From Candidimonas humi (GTDB taxonomy: Bacteria; Pseudomonadota; Gammaproteobacteria; Burkholderiales; Burkholderiaceae_B), in NCBI RefSeq assembly GCF_019166065.1, contig NZ_JAHTBN010000003.1, positions 682,001 to 746,000 on the forward strand: a stretch of 64,000 bases of DNA, given 5' to 3'. Positions 54,354 to 63,063 of this stretch are shown in pieces. The stretch's first letter is position 1. Every line of letters starts with the position of its first letter. The translations under genes and the position numbers were made by a program. Below the pieces are notes generated by a model. That model was not told where the DNA came from. It saw only the letters and a list, made by a program, of their open reading frames with translations, and ran no database searches.

Positions 54354-55559
54354 TCAGGCCTGGCGCACTCCGTCGCGCAGGGCGATGCGGCCGAACAGCC
54401 ACGACAGGCAGGCGCACAGCGCCAGCATGCCGGTCAGCGGCAGCGGGGTGCTCGACTGCCAGGCGCTGACCGCCATGCCGGAGGCGGCGCCGCACAGCAT
54501 TTGCAGGGTGCCCAGCATGGCCGAGGCGACGCCCAGCCGCCCGCCCTGGTCGGCCAGGGCCAGGGCCGCCGCATTCGGGCTGACGAAGCCCTGACTGGCC
54601 ATGAAGCCGATCAGGCACAGCATCAGCAGCGTCAGCGTCATGGCGCCGGCCAGGGTGATGGCGAGCCCGGCCAGCGTGGCGCAGGCCAGCGTGATCTGGG
54701 CGGTCTTGAGCAGTTTTTCGGGCGTGTGGCGGTTCAGCAGGCGCGCGCTGAACTGCGAGGCGATGATGAGCGAGGCGGCGTTCAGGCCGAACAGCAGGCC
54801 GAAATAGCGCGGATCCACATGGTAGATCTCTATGAAGGTACGCGCCGAGCCCGAGATGTAGGCGAACAGCCCGGCCGAGCCGAAGCCGCCGGCCAGGGTG
54901 TAGCACATGAAGCGCTTGTGGCTGAGCAGCGCGGCGTAGTTGCGGGCGATGATGGCCGGTCGCAGGGCGACGGCCTTGCCTGGCGGCAGGCTTTCGCGCA
55001 TGGTCCAGACCACGCCGCACAGCAGCAGCGTGCCGCCGCCGGCCATGATGGCGAACAGCCCCCGCCAACTGCCCAGCAGCAGCACCTGGCCGCCCAGCAG
55101 CGGGGCCAGGATGGGGGTGGCGCCCATGACCAGTATCAGCACGGACAGCGCCTTGGCCGCGTCGCGGGTGTCGAAGTTGTCGCGGATGACGGCGCGCGGA
55201 ATCACCATGCCGCAGGCGCCGCCGAAGGCCTGCACGATGCGCCACAGGGTCAGGTGCTCGATGTTGTCGGTCAGGCCGCAGGCGATCGAGGCGCCGATAA
55301 ACAGCAGCAGGCCCGTGATCAGCGGGGGCTTGCGTCCGTAGCGGTCGGCGAAAGGGCCGTAGACGAGTTGCGCCAGCGCCAGGCCCAGCAGATAGCTGGC
55401 GACGGTGCGCTCGACCTTGCCTTCCGTGGTGTGCAGGCCCTGCACGATGGACGGAAAGGCGGGCAGGTACATGTCGATCGCCAGCGGGCCCAGGGCGGTG
55501 AGCAGCCCCATCAATATGAGCCAGGGCGGAAAGTCGCGTGTCTTGGTAGCGGGTGGCAT
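54354..55559 (-). CDS. Bcr/CflA-family multidrug efflux MFS transporter
   Basis: 401-residue, 12-helix drug:proton antiporter. Typical pieces are LGPLAIDMYLPAFPSIVQGL in helix 1, the motif A region GPFADRYGRKPPLITGLLLF, and RIVQAFGGACGMVIPRAVIR in helix 4. Bcr/CflA proteins export compounds such as bicyclomycin or chloramphenicol; the substrate here is open. It diverges from cfa. It is one of three efflux systems in the window (also DHA2 and MATE). Confidence 0.92.
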   Translation of the reverse strand: MPPATKTRDFPPWLILMGLLTALGPLAIDMYLPAFPSIVQGLHTTEGKVERTVASYLLGLALAQLVYGPFADRYGRKPPLITGLLLFIGASIACGLTDNIEHLTLWRIVQAFGGACGMVIPRAVIRDNFDTRDAAKALSVLILVMGATPILAPLLGGQVLLLGSWRGLFAIMAGGGTLLLCGVVWTMRESLPPGKAVALRPAIIARNYAALLSHKRFMCYTLAGGFGSAGLFAYISGSARTFIEIYHVDPRYFGLLFGLNAASLIIASQFSARLLNRHTPEKLLKTAQITLACATLAGLAITLAGAMTLTLLMLCLIGFMASQGFVSPNAAALALADQGGRLGVASAMLGTLQMLCGAASGMAVSAWQSSTPLPLTGMLALCACLSWLFGRIALRDGVRQA

Positions 55560-55722
55560 GTGCTGAGCAGAGAAGGCGGGCGTGCGCGGGCGCCTGCCGG
55601 GCCTTGTTAGTGTGAATAGGCCCTAGGTTGAGCTGCGCATCTTAGCATGGGCGTTTGCGTGGTTTTTTCTATACGAATATGATTTTCCGGGTTTTGTCCG
55701 CAAGGGAAATAGGAGATTAATT

Positions 55723-56982
55723 GTGAATTCGGTTTTGTCCGCAGTCGAAAAAAAGCTTGAAGCCCTGCCTATACCTGTCGAGTTGACCATGCCCGATGGG
55801 ACGCGGGTGGGCGCGGCCAATGCGCGAATCCGTATCGCGGCCAAGGACAGGAGCGCGCTGGCGCACCTGGCGGCCGGGCAAGTGGGCGTGCTGGGCGAAG
55901 ACTATGTCCAGGGCAAGCTCGACATCGAGGGCTCGATGCGCGACGTGATGGCCATGGCGGCTGCCATCCTGCCCGGTTCGCCGGTGGATGCGGCGCGCGG
56001 CGGCTGGCTCACCGGCCTGGTGCAGCGGCTGGTGTCGGTGTGGCGCCATTCCATCGAACGCGATGCGCGCCAGATCCAGTTTCACTACGACCTGTCCGAC
56101 GATTTCTATGCGCTGTGGCTGGACCCGCGCCGCGTCTATTCCTGCGCCTATTTCCGCGAGCCCGGCATGACCATCGCGCAGGCGCAGGAAGCCAAGCTGG
56201 ATCACATCTGCCGCAAGCTGCGCCTGCACGAGGGCGAGCGTTTCCTGGACGTGGGCGCCGGCTGGGGCGGCCTGCTGCTGTGGGCCGCCGAGAACTACGG
56301 CGTGGACGCCACCGGCATCACGCTGTCCAAGAACCAGCACGCGCACGTCAACCGCCTGATCGAGGCCAAGGGCCTGGGCGGCCGGGTGCGCATGGAACTG
56401 CTGGACTACCGCAAGCTGGATGAATCGCGGCCCTACGACAAGATCGCGTCGGTGGGCATGTTCGAGCACGTGGGCCGCGCCCAGTTGCAGGGGTATTTCG
56501 CCAAGCTGCGTCGCTTGTTGCGCCCGGGCGGCCTGGTCATGAACCACGGCATCACGGCGGGCGGCCTGCGCAACTCCGAGCTGGGCTCGGGCATGGGCGA
56601 GTTCATCGAAAAATACATATTCCCGGGCGGCGAGCTGACCCACATCAGCAATGTGCTGGCCACGCTGACCGACGGCGGCCTGGAAGGCCTGGACGTCGAG
56701 AACCTGCGCCCGCACTATGCCCGCACCTTGTGGGCCTGGAGCGACGCCCTGGAAGCCTGCCTGCCGCAAGCCCGGGCGGTGCTGGGCGGCGAGCAGGGGG
56801 AACGGTCGCTGCGCGCCTATCGCGTCTACCTGGCCGGCTGCGCCATGGGCTTCGAGCATGGCTGGATCGCCCTGCACCAGGTGCTGGCCCAGCCCATGGC
56901 GGGCGGGCGCAGCGACGAGCTGGACTACCCGGCCGACCTGAGCTACCCGTGGCGGCGGGACTACATCTATCGCCAGGCCTGA
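55723..56982 (+). CDS. cfa: Cyclopropane-fatty-acyl-phospholipid synthase
   Basis: SAM-dependent enzyme that adds a methylene bridge across double bonds of membrane phospholipid acyl chains, usually in stationary phase. 419 residues: N-terminal lipid-binding domain (about 1-120), then the methyltransferase with FHYDLSDDFYALWLDPRRVY, SAM site LDVGAGWGGLLLWAAENYGV and the MFEHVGRAQL bicarbonate/active-site region. It starts with GTG at 55723, with AGGAG seven bases before. It converges on the MATE gene. Confidence 0.93.
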   Translation: MNSVLSAVEKKLEALPIPVELTMPDGTRVGAANARIRIAAKDRSALAHLAAGQVGVLGEDYVQGKLDIEGSMRDVMAMAAAILPGSPVDAARGGWLTGLVQRLVSVWRHSIERDARQIQFHYDLSDDFYALWLDPRRVYSCAYFREPGMTIAQAQEAKLDHICRKLRLHEGERFLDVGAGWGGLLLWAAENYGVDATGITLSKNQHAHVNRLIEAKGLGGRVRMELLDYRKLDESRPYDKIASVGMFEHVGRAQLQGYFAKLRRLLRPGGLVMNHGITAGGLRNSELGSGMGEFIEKYIFPGGELTHISNVLATLTDGGLEGLDVENLRPHYARTLWAWSDALEACLPQARAVLGGEQGERSLRAYRVYLAGCAMGFEHGWIALHQVLAQPMAGGRSDELDYPADLSYPWRRDYIYRQA

Positions 56983-57170
56983 GTCTGTCGGCAGGCCTGG
57001 GCCGGCATGCAGGCCTGGGGCCCGGGCCTGCAATGGGATCGACGCCTTCGGGCTGCTGTTGTGCCCGGCATGTAGCGGCGGCCCACTTATCGACGGGGTC
57101 GGTCTCCAGGCCGGGCCGGAATATCGACGCCCAGGCATGTCCTCGTGGACGCCGCGGCGCTCGGGACGCT

Positions 57171-58607
57171 TCAGGTGCTCGCCGGAGCCGGCCCGGCCTT
57201 GGGGCGGGCGCGCCGCTCCCAGACCCTTACCACGTGCCAGTACCAGCCATGCAGCAGCGCTGCCGACAGGCCCAGGCCGGCCAGGGCCATGAGCCACATG
57301 GTCGCCGCGCCCGGCGGCGCACCGGGCGCCAGCACCCGCAACAAGGGCAGCAGGGCGCCGGCGCCGGGCCCGTAGCCCAGCCACCAGCCGCCCACCAGGC
57401 CGATACCGGTCAGCGCCACGGTTTGCAGCAGCATGGGCACCAGCGCCACCTTGTAGGCCCGCAGCAGGTATGAGCCTATGCACTGCATGGCGTCGCACAG
57501 GTGGAAGAAAGGGATGATGCGCAGCAGCGTGGCGGCCACCGCGGCCACTTGCAAGTCGTCGGTATAGGCCTCCAGGATCAAGGGACGGCCCAGGACCAGG
57601 ATCGTGGCGGTGGCCAGGGCGCCCACCACGACCACGGCCATGCCGGCCTGTCCCATGGCGCGGGCGCGAGGCAGGTCGCGCGCGCCTATGGCCTGGGCGG
57701 TGAGCGAGGCCGAGGCGACGCCGACGGCCATGGGCATCATGTAGCACAGCGCGGCCAGGTTGGCGGCGATCTGGTGGCCGCCCGACACGTACATGCCCTC
57801 GCGCGCCACCAGCAGCGCCATGAAGCTGAAGGCGCACACTTCCACCAGGTATGAGCCGCCCATGGGCAGGCCCAGGCGCAGCAGTTCCTTCTGCGTGGCC
57901 CAGTCCGGCCGCTCGAGGCGCGGCCGCAGGCGCGTGTAGTAGGGATCGCGGCGCAGCACCCACAGGCCCGCGGCCAGGCACAGCCAGCCGACCACCGCGG
58001 TCGACAGGCCCGCCCCGGCGGCGCCCATGGCCGGGACGCCCAGGGCGCCGAAGATGAAGATCCAGTTGAACAAGAACTTGAAGACGATGCTGGCCAGGTT
58101 GATCGCCATGACGGTCTTGGGGCGCGACACCGCCGCGCCCAGCGCGTAGATGGTGCGGAACACCAGGGTCGCGGGCAGCGCCACGATCAGCGCCCGCAGG
58201 TACCAGGCCACGCCGTTGCGCACCGCGGGTTCGACCTTGCCGGACATGGCCAGCCACAGGTCGGGGAACAGCATGCACGCGCCGCCCAGCACCGACAGCG
58301 CCAGCGCCAGCCAGACGCCCTGGCCCCAAGTGCGGCCCACATCGGACAAGCGACCCGCCCCATATTGCTGGGCGAGGATGGGAATGAGCGCGTGCACCAC
58401 GCCCATCAGGCCCACGAAGACCGTGATGTAGATGGAGGCCGACAGCGACATCGCCTGCAGGTCGGCTGCGCTGGCGTGGCCGGCCATGGTGGTGTCCAGC
58501 ACGCCGAAGGCGATGCCGGCCCACGAACTGACCAGCACCGGCCAGGCCTGGCGGAGTGTTTCGGCCACATGCGAGCGGAAGCCTGCGGGCTTGCGGGTAT
58601 GGGTCAT
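57171..58607 (-). CDS. MATE-family multidrug efflux protein (NorM-like)
   Basis: 478-residue, 12-helix Na+- or H+-coupled exporter. Two homologous halves: VLVSSWAGIAFGVLDTTMAG with SAADLQAMSLSASIYI at the N-side, and SYLVEVCAFSFMALLVAREG with ASASLTAQAIGARDLPRARA in the second half. The start at 58607 is family-like; an upstream ATG at 58670 would overlap the preceding glycosyltransferase gene's end by 17 bases and add 21 basic residues. It may be co-transcribed with that gene. Confidence 0.9.
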   Translation of the reverse strand: MTHTRKPAGFRSHVAETLRQAWPVLVSSWAGIAFGVLDTTMAGHASAADLQAMSLSASIYITVFVGLMGVVHALIPILAQQYGAGRLSDVGRTWGQGVWLALALSVLGGACMLFPDLWLAMSGKVEPAVRNGVAWYLRALIVALPATLVFRTIYALGAAVSRPKTVMAINLASIVFKFLFNWIFIFGALGVPAMGAAGAGLSTAVVGWLCLAAGLWVLRRDPYYTRLRPRLERPDWATQKELLRLGLPMGGSYLVEVCAFSFMALLVAREGMYVSGGHQIAANLAALCYMMPMAVGVASASLTAQAIGARDLPRARAMGQAGMAVVVVGALATATILVLGRPLILEAYTDDLQVAAVAATLLRIIPFFHLCDAMQCIGSYLLRAYKVALVPMLLQTVALTGIGLVGGWWLGYGPGAGALLPLLRVLAPGAPPGAATMWLMALAGLGLSAALLHGWYWHVVRVWERRARPKAGPAPAST

Positions 58608-58653
58608 GAACTTGGTGATGAGTCGCGTGCGCCGCGGCTGCCAGCGGCGCGGT

Positions 58654-60390
58654 TTATTTTTTGCGGCCACCCAGGCGCAGCAGGCGGAAGGCTTCGTGGC
58701 GGTCGGCGCCGCGCTTGCCCCGCCATAGCTCTTGGGCCGCCCCGGTTTCGGTGGCGCCCGAGAACCCGGAGGTGCCTTCGGCCAGGTTTTGCGGCGTGGT
58801 CTGCTGCAGGATCAGGGTGCAGTGCGGGTCGTAGCTGAAATTGATGTCGTTGAACACCAGGAACGAGGCGCGTTGGCCCAGCCCCAGGCCGAGCGCCCGC
58901 ACGCATTCGTGCGGCTGCTTGTAGGTATGCAGCGCCTGCGCCAATTGCGCGGACACGTCGCGGTAGCTGCGCACGTAGTCCAGGGCCGGCATCCACAGGG
59001 TGGCCAGCAGCAGCCAGGTCGTGATCAGGCCGCCGGCCGACAGCACCGTGCCGCGCCACAGCGCCTGGGGCTTGCTGTGCAGCCGCCAGCGCACCAGTCC
59101 GATCCAGGTGGCCGTGCCGGCCAGCGCGATGAGCACGGCGGCCAGCGACACGTGCGCCGCGTAGCCGGTAGTCTGGCGCGCGATATTGTGCGCGATCTGC
59201 CGCGGCCAGCCGGTCTGCAGCGCAATCCAGCCCAGCCACACGGTCGCCGCCGTGAGCGAAAAGCACATCACCGCGAACCAGTCCAGCGAATTGACCACGC
59301 CGCGGCGCAGGGTCGGCAGCGAGAAGGCCGCCAGCACGGCTACCGGTACTGCCATCAGGCTGTATTCGGGTTCGAAGACGTCTGCCAGGAAGAACATGAA
59401 AACCAGGGGGCAGGCGGCGAACGCCAGGGGCACCCAGATGTGCGGGGATGCCAGCCACGAGCGCCAGCGCCAGATGGCCAGCAGCGCGAAGGGCCAGGTG
59501 GGCCACAGGAACCAGGGCAGGTCGCGCACGATGCTCAGGGCCGTTTCGTAGTGCGGCCAGGCGAAGGATCGCAGGTTCCAGAGCCACCAGTTCTGCATCC
59601 AGTATTCGCCGATCTCGCTGGCGGGGATCCACCATAGCAAAATCAGCGCCACGCAGATGGCCGCGCTGATGATGAGCCAGTGCTTGGAGTGCCATAGCGG
59701 GCTGCGCGGGATGAAGGCCAGGGGCACAGCCAGCATCACCGGCAGCGCGCCTATCCAGCCGCGGGTCAGGAACACCGCGGCCAGCGCCACGCCCAGGATG
59801 ATGGAGCCCGACAGCGGCCGGTCCAGCATGCGCGCCACGGAATAGAAGGCCAGGGCCTGGAAGGCGATCAGCGCCGGCACTTCGGAGGTCTCGTGCATGC
59901 GCCAGAGAATCCCGACCGTGGCGACGATCAGCAGCAAGGCGGCGTCGGCGATCATGCGGCCGTAGTCGCGCACGGTGGGTTCGCCGCCGAAGGGCAGGGC
60001 CAGCGGTTGCGGCTCGGGGCGGCGCCCCAGCAGGTAGGTGCCGTACCAGACCGAGGCCGTGACCAGGCCGAACCACAGCAGGTTCGGCAGCCGCGAAGCG
60101 ATCATGGCGGCGTTCAGCGAACTGGTGAAATGCTCGAAGAAGGGCTGGAACAGCCAGATGCTGAAGCCGCCCACCCAGGTGATGAGCGGACCGTCCTGGG
60201 CGTGGGCGAGCGTGCCTACCTGCGGCAGCAGCCAGGCCTGGGCCGGGCCGTGCAGGGCGGTGAGCATGGTGGCCAGGCCGACTACGTCGTCGGTTTTCCA
60301 GGGGTCGCGGAAGAACAGGCCCGAGAATATGTACACGACCCCCACGACCAGCAGGAGAATCCGCGGCAGTTTGGTGGTGGCGGTCGCCAT
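58654..60390 (-). CDS. ArnT-like / PMT-family (GT39/GT83) membrane glycosyltransferase
   Basis: 578 residues with about 10-12 helices in the N-terminal two thirds and a soluble C-terminal part. After the first helix comes GLFFRDPWKTDDVVGLATML, with the conserved Asp/Glu-type pair in the first periplasmic loop that marks C-family transferases such as ArnT (aminoarabinose to lipid A) and protein O-mannosyltransferases. The acceptor is unknown; no arn operon is adjacent. The start is uncertain: ATG at 60390 is chosen, while a GTG at 60429 is in frame. Confidence 0.82.
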   Translation of the reverse strand: MATATTKLPRILLLVVGVVYIFSGLFFRDPWKTDDVVGLATMLTALHGPAQAWLLPQVGTLAHAQDGPLITWVGGFSIWLFQPFFEHFTSSLNAAMIASRLPNLLWFGLVTASVWYGTYLLGRRPEPQPLALPFGGEPTVRDYGRMIADAALLLIVATVGILWRMHETSEVPALIAFQALAFYSVARMLDRPLSGSIILGVALAAVFLTRGWIGALPVMLAVPLAFIPRSPLWHSKHWLIISAAICVALILLWWIPASEIGEYWMQNWWLWNLRSFAWPHYETALSIVRDLPWFLWPTWPFALLAIWRWRSWLASPHIWVPLAFAACPLVFMFFLADVFEPEYSLMAVPVAVLAAFSLPTLRRGVVNSLDWFAVMCFSLTAATVWLGWIALQTGWPRQIAHNIARQTTGYAAHVSLAAVLIALAGTATWIGLVRWRLHSKPQALWRGTVLSAGGLITTWLLLATLWMPALDYVRSYRDVSAQLAQALHTYKQPHECVRALGLGLGQRASFLVFNDINFSYDPHCTLILQQTTPQNLAEGTSGFSGATETGAAQELWRGKRGADRHEAFRLLRLGGRKK

Positions 60391-60471
60391 CAGGCGGGCC
60401 GGAGTGGAGCGGGAGTCGTTGGGCGGCACGGAGGACGGCGCTGGGCTACGGACGATTGCTTATCTTAAATT

Positions 60472-60499
60472 AAAAAGGCAGCCGTAAGGCTGCCTTTTT
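60472..60499. terminator. Bidirectional intrinsic terminator, rpmE2
   Basis: AAAAAGGCAGCC (60472-60483) and GGCTGCCTTTTT (60488-60499) form a perfect 12-bp stem with the tetraloop GTAA, 28 bases after the rpmE2 stop. Both flanks carry the A/T tract, so it can work on both strands. Confidence 0.92.
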
Positions 60500-60527
60500 C
60501 CCGGAGGGCGGTAAGCGGGTATTGCGC

Positions 60528-60794
60528 TTACGAGGCCTTCTTGGCGGCGCCGGTGGTACGGGCGAAGCGGGCGCGGAATTTTTCCACGCGGCCGGTTTCG
60601 ACGATGCGCGTTTGTGCGCCGGTGTAGAACGGGTGCGATTCGGAAGTCACGTCGCACTTGAAGAGCGGATAGGACTTGCCGTCGAGTTCTATGTTTTCGC
60701 GGCTGGTCAGGGTCGAGCGCGAAATGAATTTGTTGCCGGTTTGCTGATCCAGAAACACCACTTCGTGGTATTCGGGGTGGATGCCTTCTTTCAT
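60528..60794 (-). CDS. rpmE2: 50S ribosomal protein L31 type B
   Basis: 88-residue L31 of the B (zinc-free) type: MKEGIHPEYHEVVFLDQQTG, GNKFISRSTLTS, then YPLFKCDVTSESHPFYTGAQ. It has a single cysteine and none of the CxxC zinc pattern of L31A. A basic C-terminal tail TTGAAKKAS follows. AGGAAA precedes the ATG at 60794. In many bacteria type-B L31 replaces the zinc form under zinc starvation; in this family it is often the only form. I see no Zur box. Confidence 0.94.
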   Translation of the reverse strand: MKEGIHPEYHEVVFLDQQTGNKFISRSTLTSRENIELDGKSYPLFKCDVTSESHPFYTGAQTRIVETGRVEKFRARFARTTGAAKKAS

Positions 60795-60930
60795 ATCGAT
60801 TTCCTGTGTTCCCGGGCTTGCCCGGCTTCTCTTGCGGGTCGCCAGCCGGCTGGTCTCGCATCGATAACTCATACCGATGGCCTATACCGACAACGTATCC
60901 AAAATTAAGCCAGTTATTCTAGCATGGGCA

Positions 60931-61557
60931 TTAAAGCGCACGCAAGATGGCACGTACCGGGCTGGCATCGGCCTCGACCAGCGCCAGGGGCAGGGCGATG
61001 AGTTCGTAGTCGCCGGCAGGTACGGCGTCCAGCACCAGGTTCTCGAGCACGCGCAGGCCGTGCCGCGCTATGGCCTGGTGGCTGTCCAGCGATTTGCTGG
61101 GGGCCGGGTCTATGCTCGGGGTGTCGATGCCGATCAGCATGACGCCCGCCGCGGCCAGGTATTCCACGGCGGCCGGCTCGTAGGCGGAGAAATCGTCGGT
61201 CCAGGCATCGACGGCGGCTCGTTCGCAAGTGCGCGCCAGGATACGCGGCGGGGCGCCGTCCATATGGGGGAGCAGGTCTTCGACGCGGATCAGCGGGCCG
61301 CCGTGCATGACGTGTATGACCCGGCAGGGGCCCAGAAAGGGTTCGAGCCCGAGCGTGCCGGCGGCGGCGCCCTGGGGGTCGTAGTGCAGCGGCGCGTCGG
61401 CATGCGCGCCGATGTGCGGCGAAAGTGTGATTTCGCTGACATTGACCGGACAGCCGGGGCCTATGGTCCAGCGCCATTGCTGCCGGTAGGGCGTGTCGCC
61501 GGGAAATACCGGGGAACGGGCCGATACGGGCGGGGAAATATCCCAGATTTTCGTCAT
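60931..61557 (-). CDS. kynB: Kynurenine formamidase KynB
   Basis: Hydrolyses N-formyl-L-kynurenine in tryptophan degradation. 208 residues of the metal-dependent cyclase/arylformamidase family: WDISPPVSARSPVFPGDTPY, the zinc site HIGAHADAPLHYD, and PAPSKSLDSHQAIARHG, GLRVLENLVLDAVPAGDYEL. The start at 61557 (MTKIWDISPP) is the family one; the open frame upstream is not protein-like. kynU and kynA, commonly linked, are not next to it. Confidence 0.94.
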   Translation of the reverse strand: MTKIWDISPPVSARSPVFPGDTPYRQQWRWTIGPGCPVNVSEITLSPHIGAHADAPLHYDPQGAAAGTLGLEPFLGPCRVIHVMHGGPLIRVEDLLPHMDGAPPRILARTCERAAVDAWTDDFSAYEPAAVEYLAAAGVMLIGIDTPSIDPAPSKSLDSHQAIARHGLRVLENLVLDAVPAGDYELIALPLALVEADASPVRAILRAL

Positions 61558-61754
61558 GGCTGGCGGGCTTGCAGGTTCGTGTATATGCCCATGCGGGGAC
61601 GGCCGCGGGCTCGTTGCGTTCGGTTCGGAGGGCCGGGTGTCCGCCCCGCGGCGCCTGGGCGCGCATGTAGGTACGCCTGGCACAGGCACGTCTCGCGCCG
61701 ACATATAGTGCTGATACCCAGGCATGTAGAGCTTATACCGATTGCCGGCCTGTG

Positions 61755-62432
61755 TCAGACCTGGCCCCGTTCGGCCAGCGATATCGCGGTGTCGCCGGCG
61801 ATGATCAGGTGGTCGAGCAGCCGGATGTCGACCAGGGCCAGGGCCTGCTTCAGGTGGCGGGTCAGCGCGAGATCGGCAGCGCTGGGCTCGGCCACGCCGG
61901 AAGGATGGTTATGGGCCAGGATCAGGGCGGCCGCGTGGTGCCGCAGGGCGGCCTTGACGATTTCGCGCGGGTATACCGAGGCCTGGCTCAGGGTGCCGCG
62001 CGCGATGTCTTCGCCGACTATGAGCCGGTACTGACTGTCCAGGTACAGCGCCATGCAGTGTTCCACCCGCAGCGGCGCCAGGACGCTGAGGCAGTAGCTC
62101 TTGACCCGTTGCGGCTGGTCGAGCGCGTGGCCGCTGCGCAGTTCTTCTTCGAGGGCGCGTCGGTTCAGCTCGCTGATGGCCAGCAGTTCGCAGGTCTTGG
62201 CGCAGCCCAGGCCGTCGAGGGCGAGCAGGGCGCGGGGTTCGGCCGAGAGCAGGCCGCGCAGGCCGCCGAAGTGTTCGATGAGCTTGTGCCCCAGCGCCAC
62301 GGCGCCGCAGCCGCGCGTGCCGGTGCGCAGGACGATGGCCAGCAGTTCCGGCGAGGTGAGCGCGCGGGCACCGTGGGCCAGCAGGCGTTCGCGGGGACGT
62401 TCGGGATCGGGAAGCTGTGTGCGTCGTGCCAT
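61755..62432 (-). CDS. radC: RadC/MPN+ (JAMM) domain protein
   Basis: 225-residue protein of the RadC family, historically called DNA repair protein, though its direct role is unproven. N-terminal helix-hairpin-helix-like region (about 1-90) with RERLLAHGARALTSPELLAI, then the JAMM metalloprotease-like domain with EHCMALYLDSQYRLI and the signature LAHNHPSGVAEPSAADLALT (two His, Ser and Asp metal positions). Diverges from slpA; the 154 bases between hold their promoters, with a TAAAAT hexamer at 62548-62553. Confidence 0.92.
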   Translation of the reverse strand: MARRTQLPDPERPRERLLAHGARALTSPELLAIVLRTGTRGCGAVALGHKLIEHFGGLRGLLSAEPRALLALDGLGCAKTCELLAISELNRRALEEELRSGHALDQPQRVKSYCLSVLAPLRVEHCMALYLDSQYRLIVGEDIARGTLSQASVYPREIVKAALRHHAAALILAHNHPSGVAEPSAADLALTRHLKQALALVDIRLLDHLIIAGDTAISLAERGQV

Positions 62433-62586
62433 GGCGGATGTGCTCCGGGGGGCGGCCCTGCGCGCGGCGGGGCTTGCCGGCGCGCGCTTTGCGCCGCAAG
62501 ACCCTGCGCCGTCCAGGCCCGGCCCCTTGCTGTGGGACTCTCTGCTCTAAAATAGAGGCTGCAATGACCTTCTACGGTGACAGATT

Positions 62587-63063
62587 TTGACTTCCCCGGC
62601 CGATTCCGCGAACGCTTTTGTCCGCCCCGATTCCTACCTGACCCTGCATTACCGCATCGTGCTCAATTCCGGCCCCGCGGCGGGGTCGGTATTTGCCGAC
62701 ACCTTCGACGACCGGCCCGCCACGCTGCAACTGGGGGCGGGGCAATGGGCTCCCGGCATGGAAGAAGCCCTGGTGGGCCGCGAAGACGGCACGCAGTTCA
62801 GCATCGATCTGCCCGCGGCGCAGGCGTATGGCGAGCGCAATCCCGATCTGCTGCAGCGGGTCAGCCTCGACCTGCTGGCCCAGTACACCGAGCCTGGCGT
62901 GCAATTCCAGCCCGGCGATATGGTGGAATTCTCCGCGCCCAACGGCGGGCGTTATTCGGGGGTGCTGAAAGAGTTGGGCGACACCTGGGCGCTGTTCGAT
63001 TTCAACCATCCCTTGGCCGGTACCGATCTGCGTGTCGATGTTTCCTTGCTGGGGGTGCTGTAA
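62587..63063 (+). CDS. slpA: FKBP-type peptidyl-prolyl isomerase SlpA
   Basis: 158-residue FKBP of the short SlpA/FkpB group, a proline isomerase and chaperone. It has [20 protein letters not shown], the flap-type insertion (about residues 80-130) with [15 protein letters not shown], and a C-terminal strand [12 protein letters not shown]. The start is TTG at 62587 with GGTGA before it; upstream ATG and GTG codons in other frames stop at once. It shares a TAATG junction with ispH, the usual slpA-ispH pair. Confidence 0.92.
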   Translation: MTSPADSANAFVRPDSYLTLHYRIVLNSGPAAGSVFADTFDDRPATLQLGAGQWAPGMEEALVGREDGTQFSIDLPAAQAYGERNPDLLQRVSLDLLAQYTEPGVQFQPGDMVEFSAPNGGRYSGVLKELGDTWALFDFNHPLAGTDLRVDVSLLGVL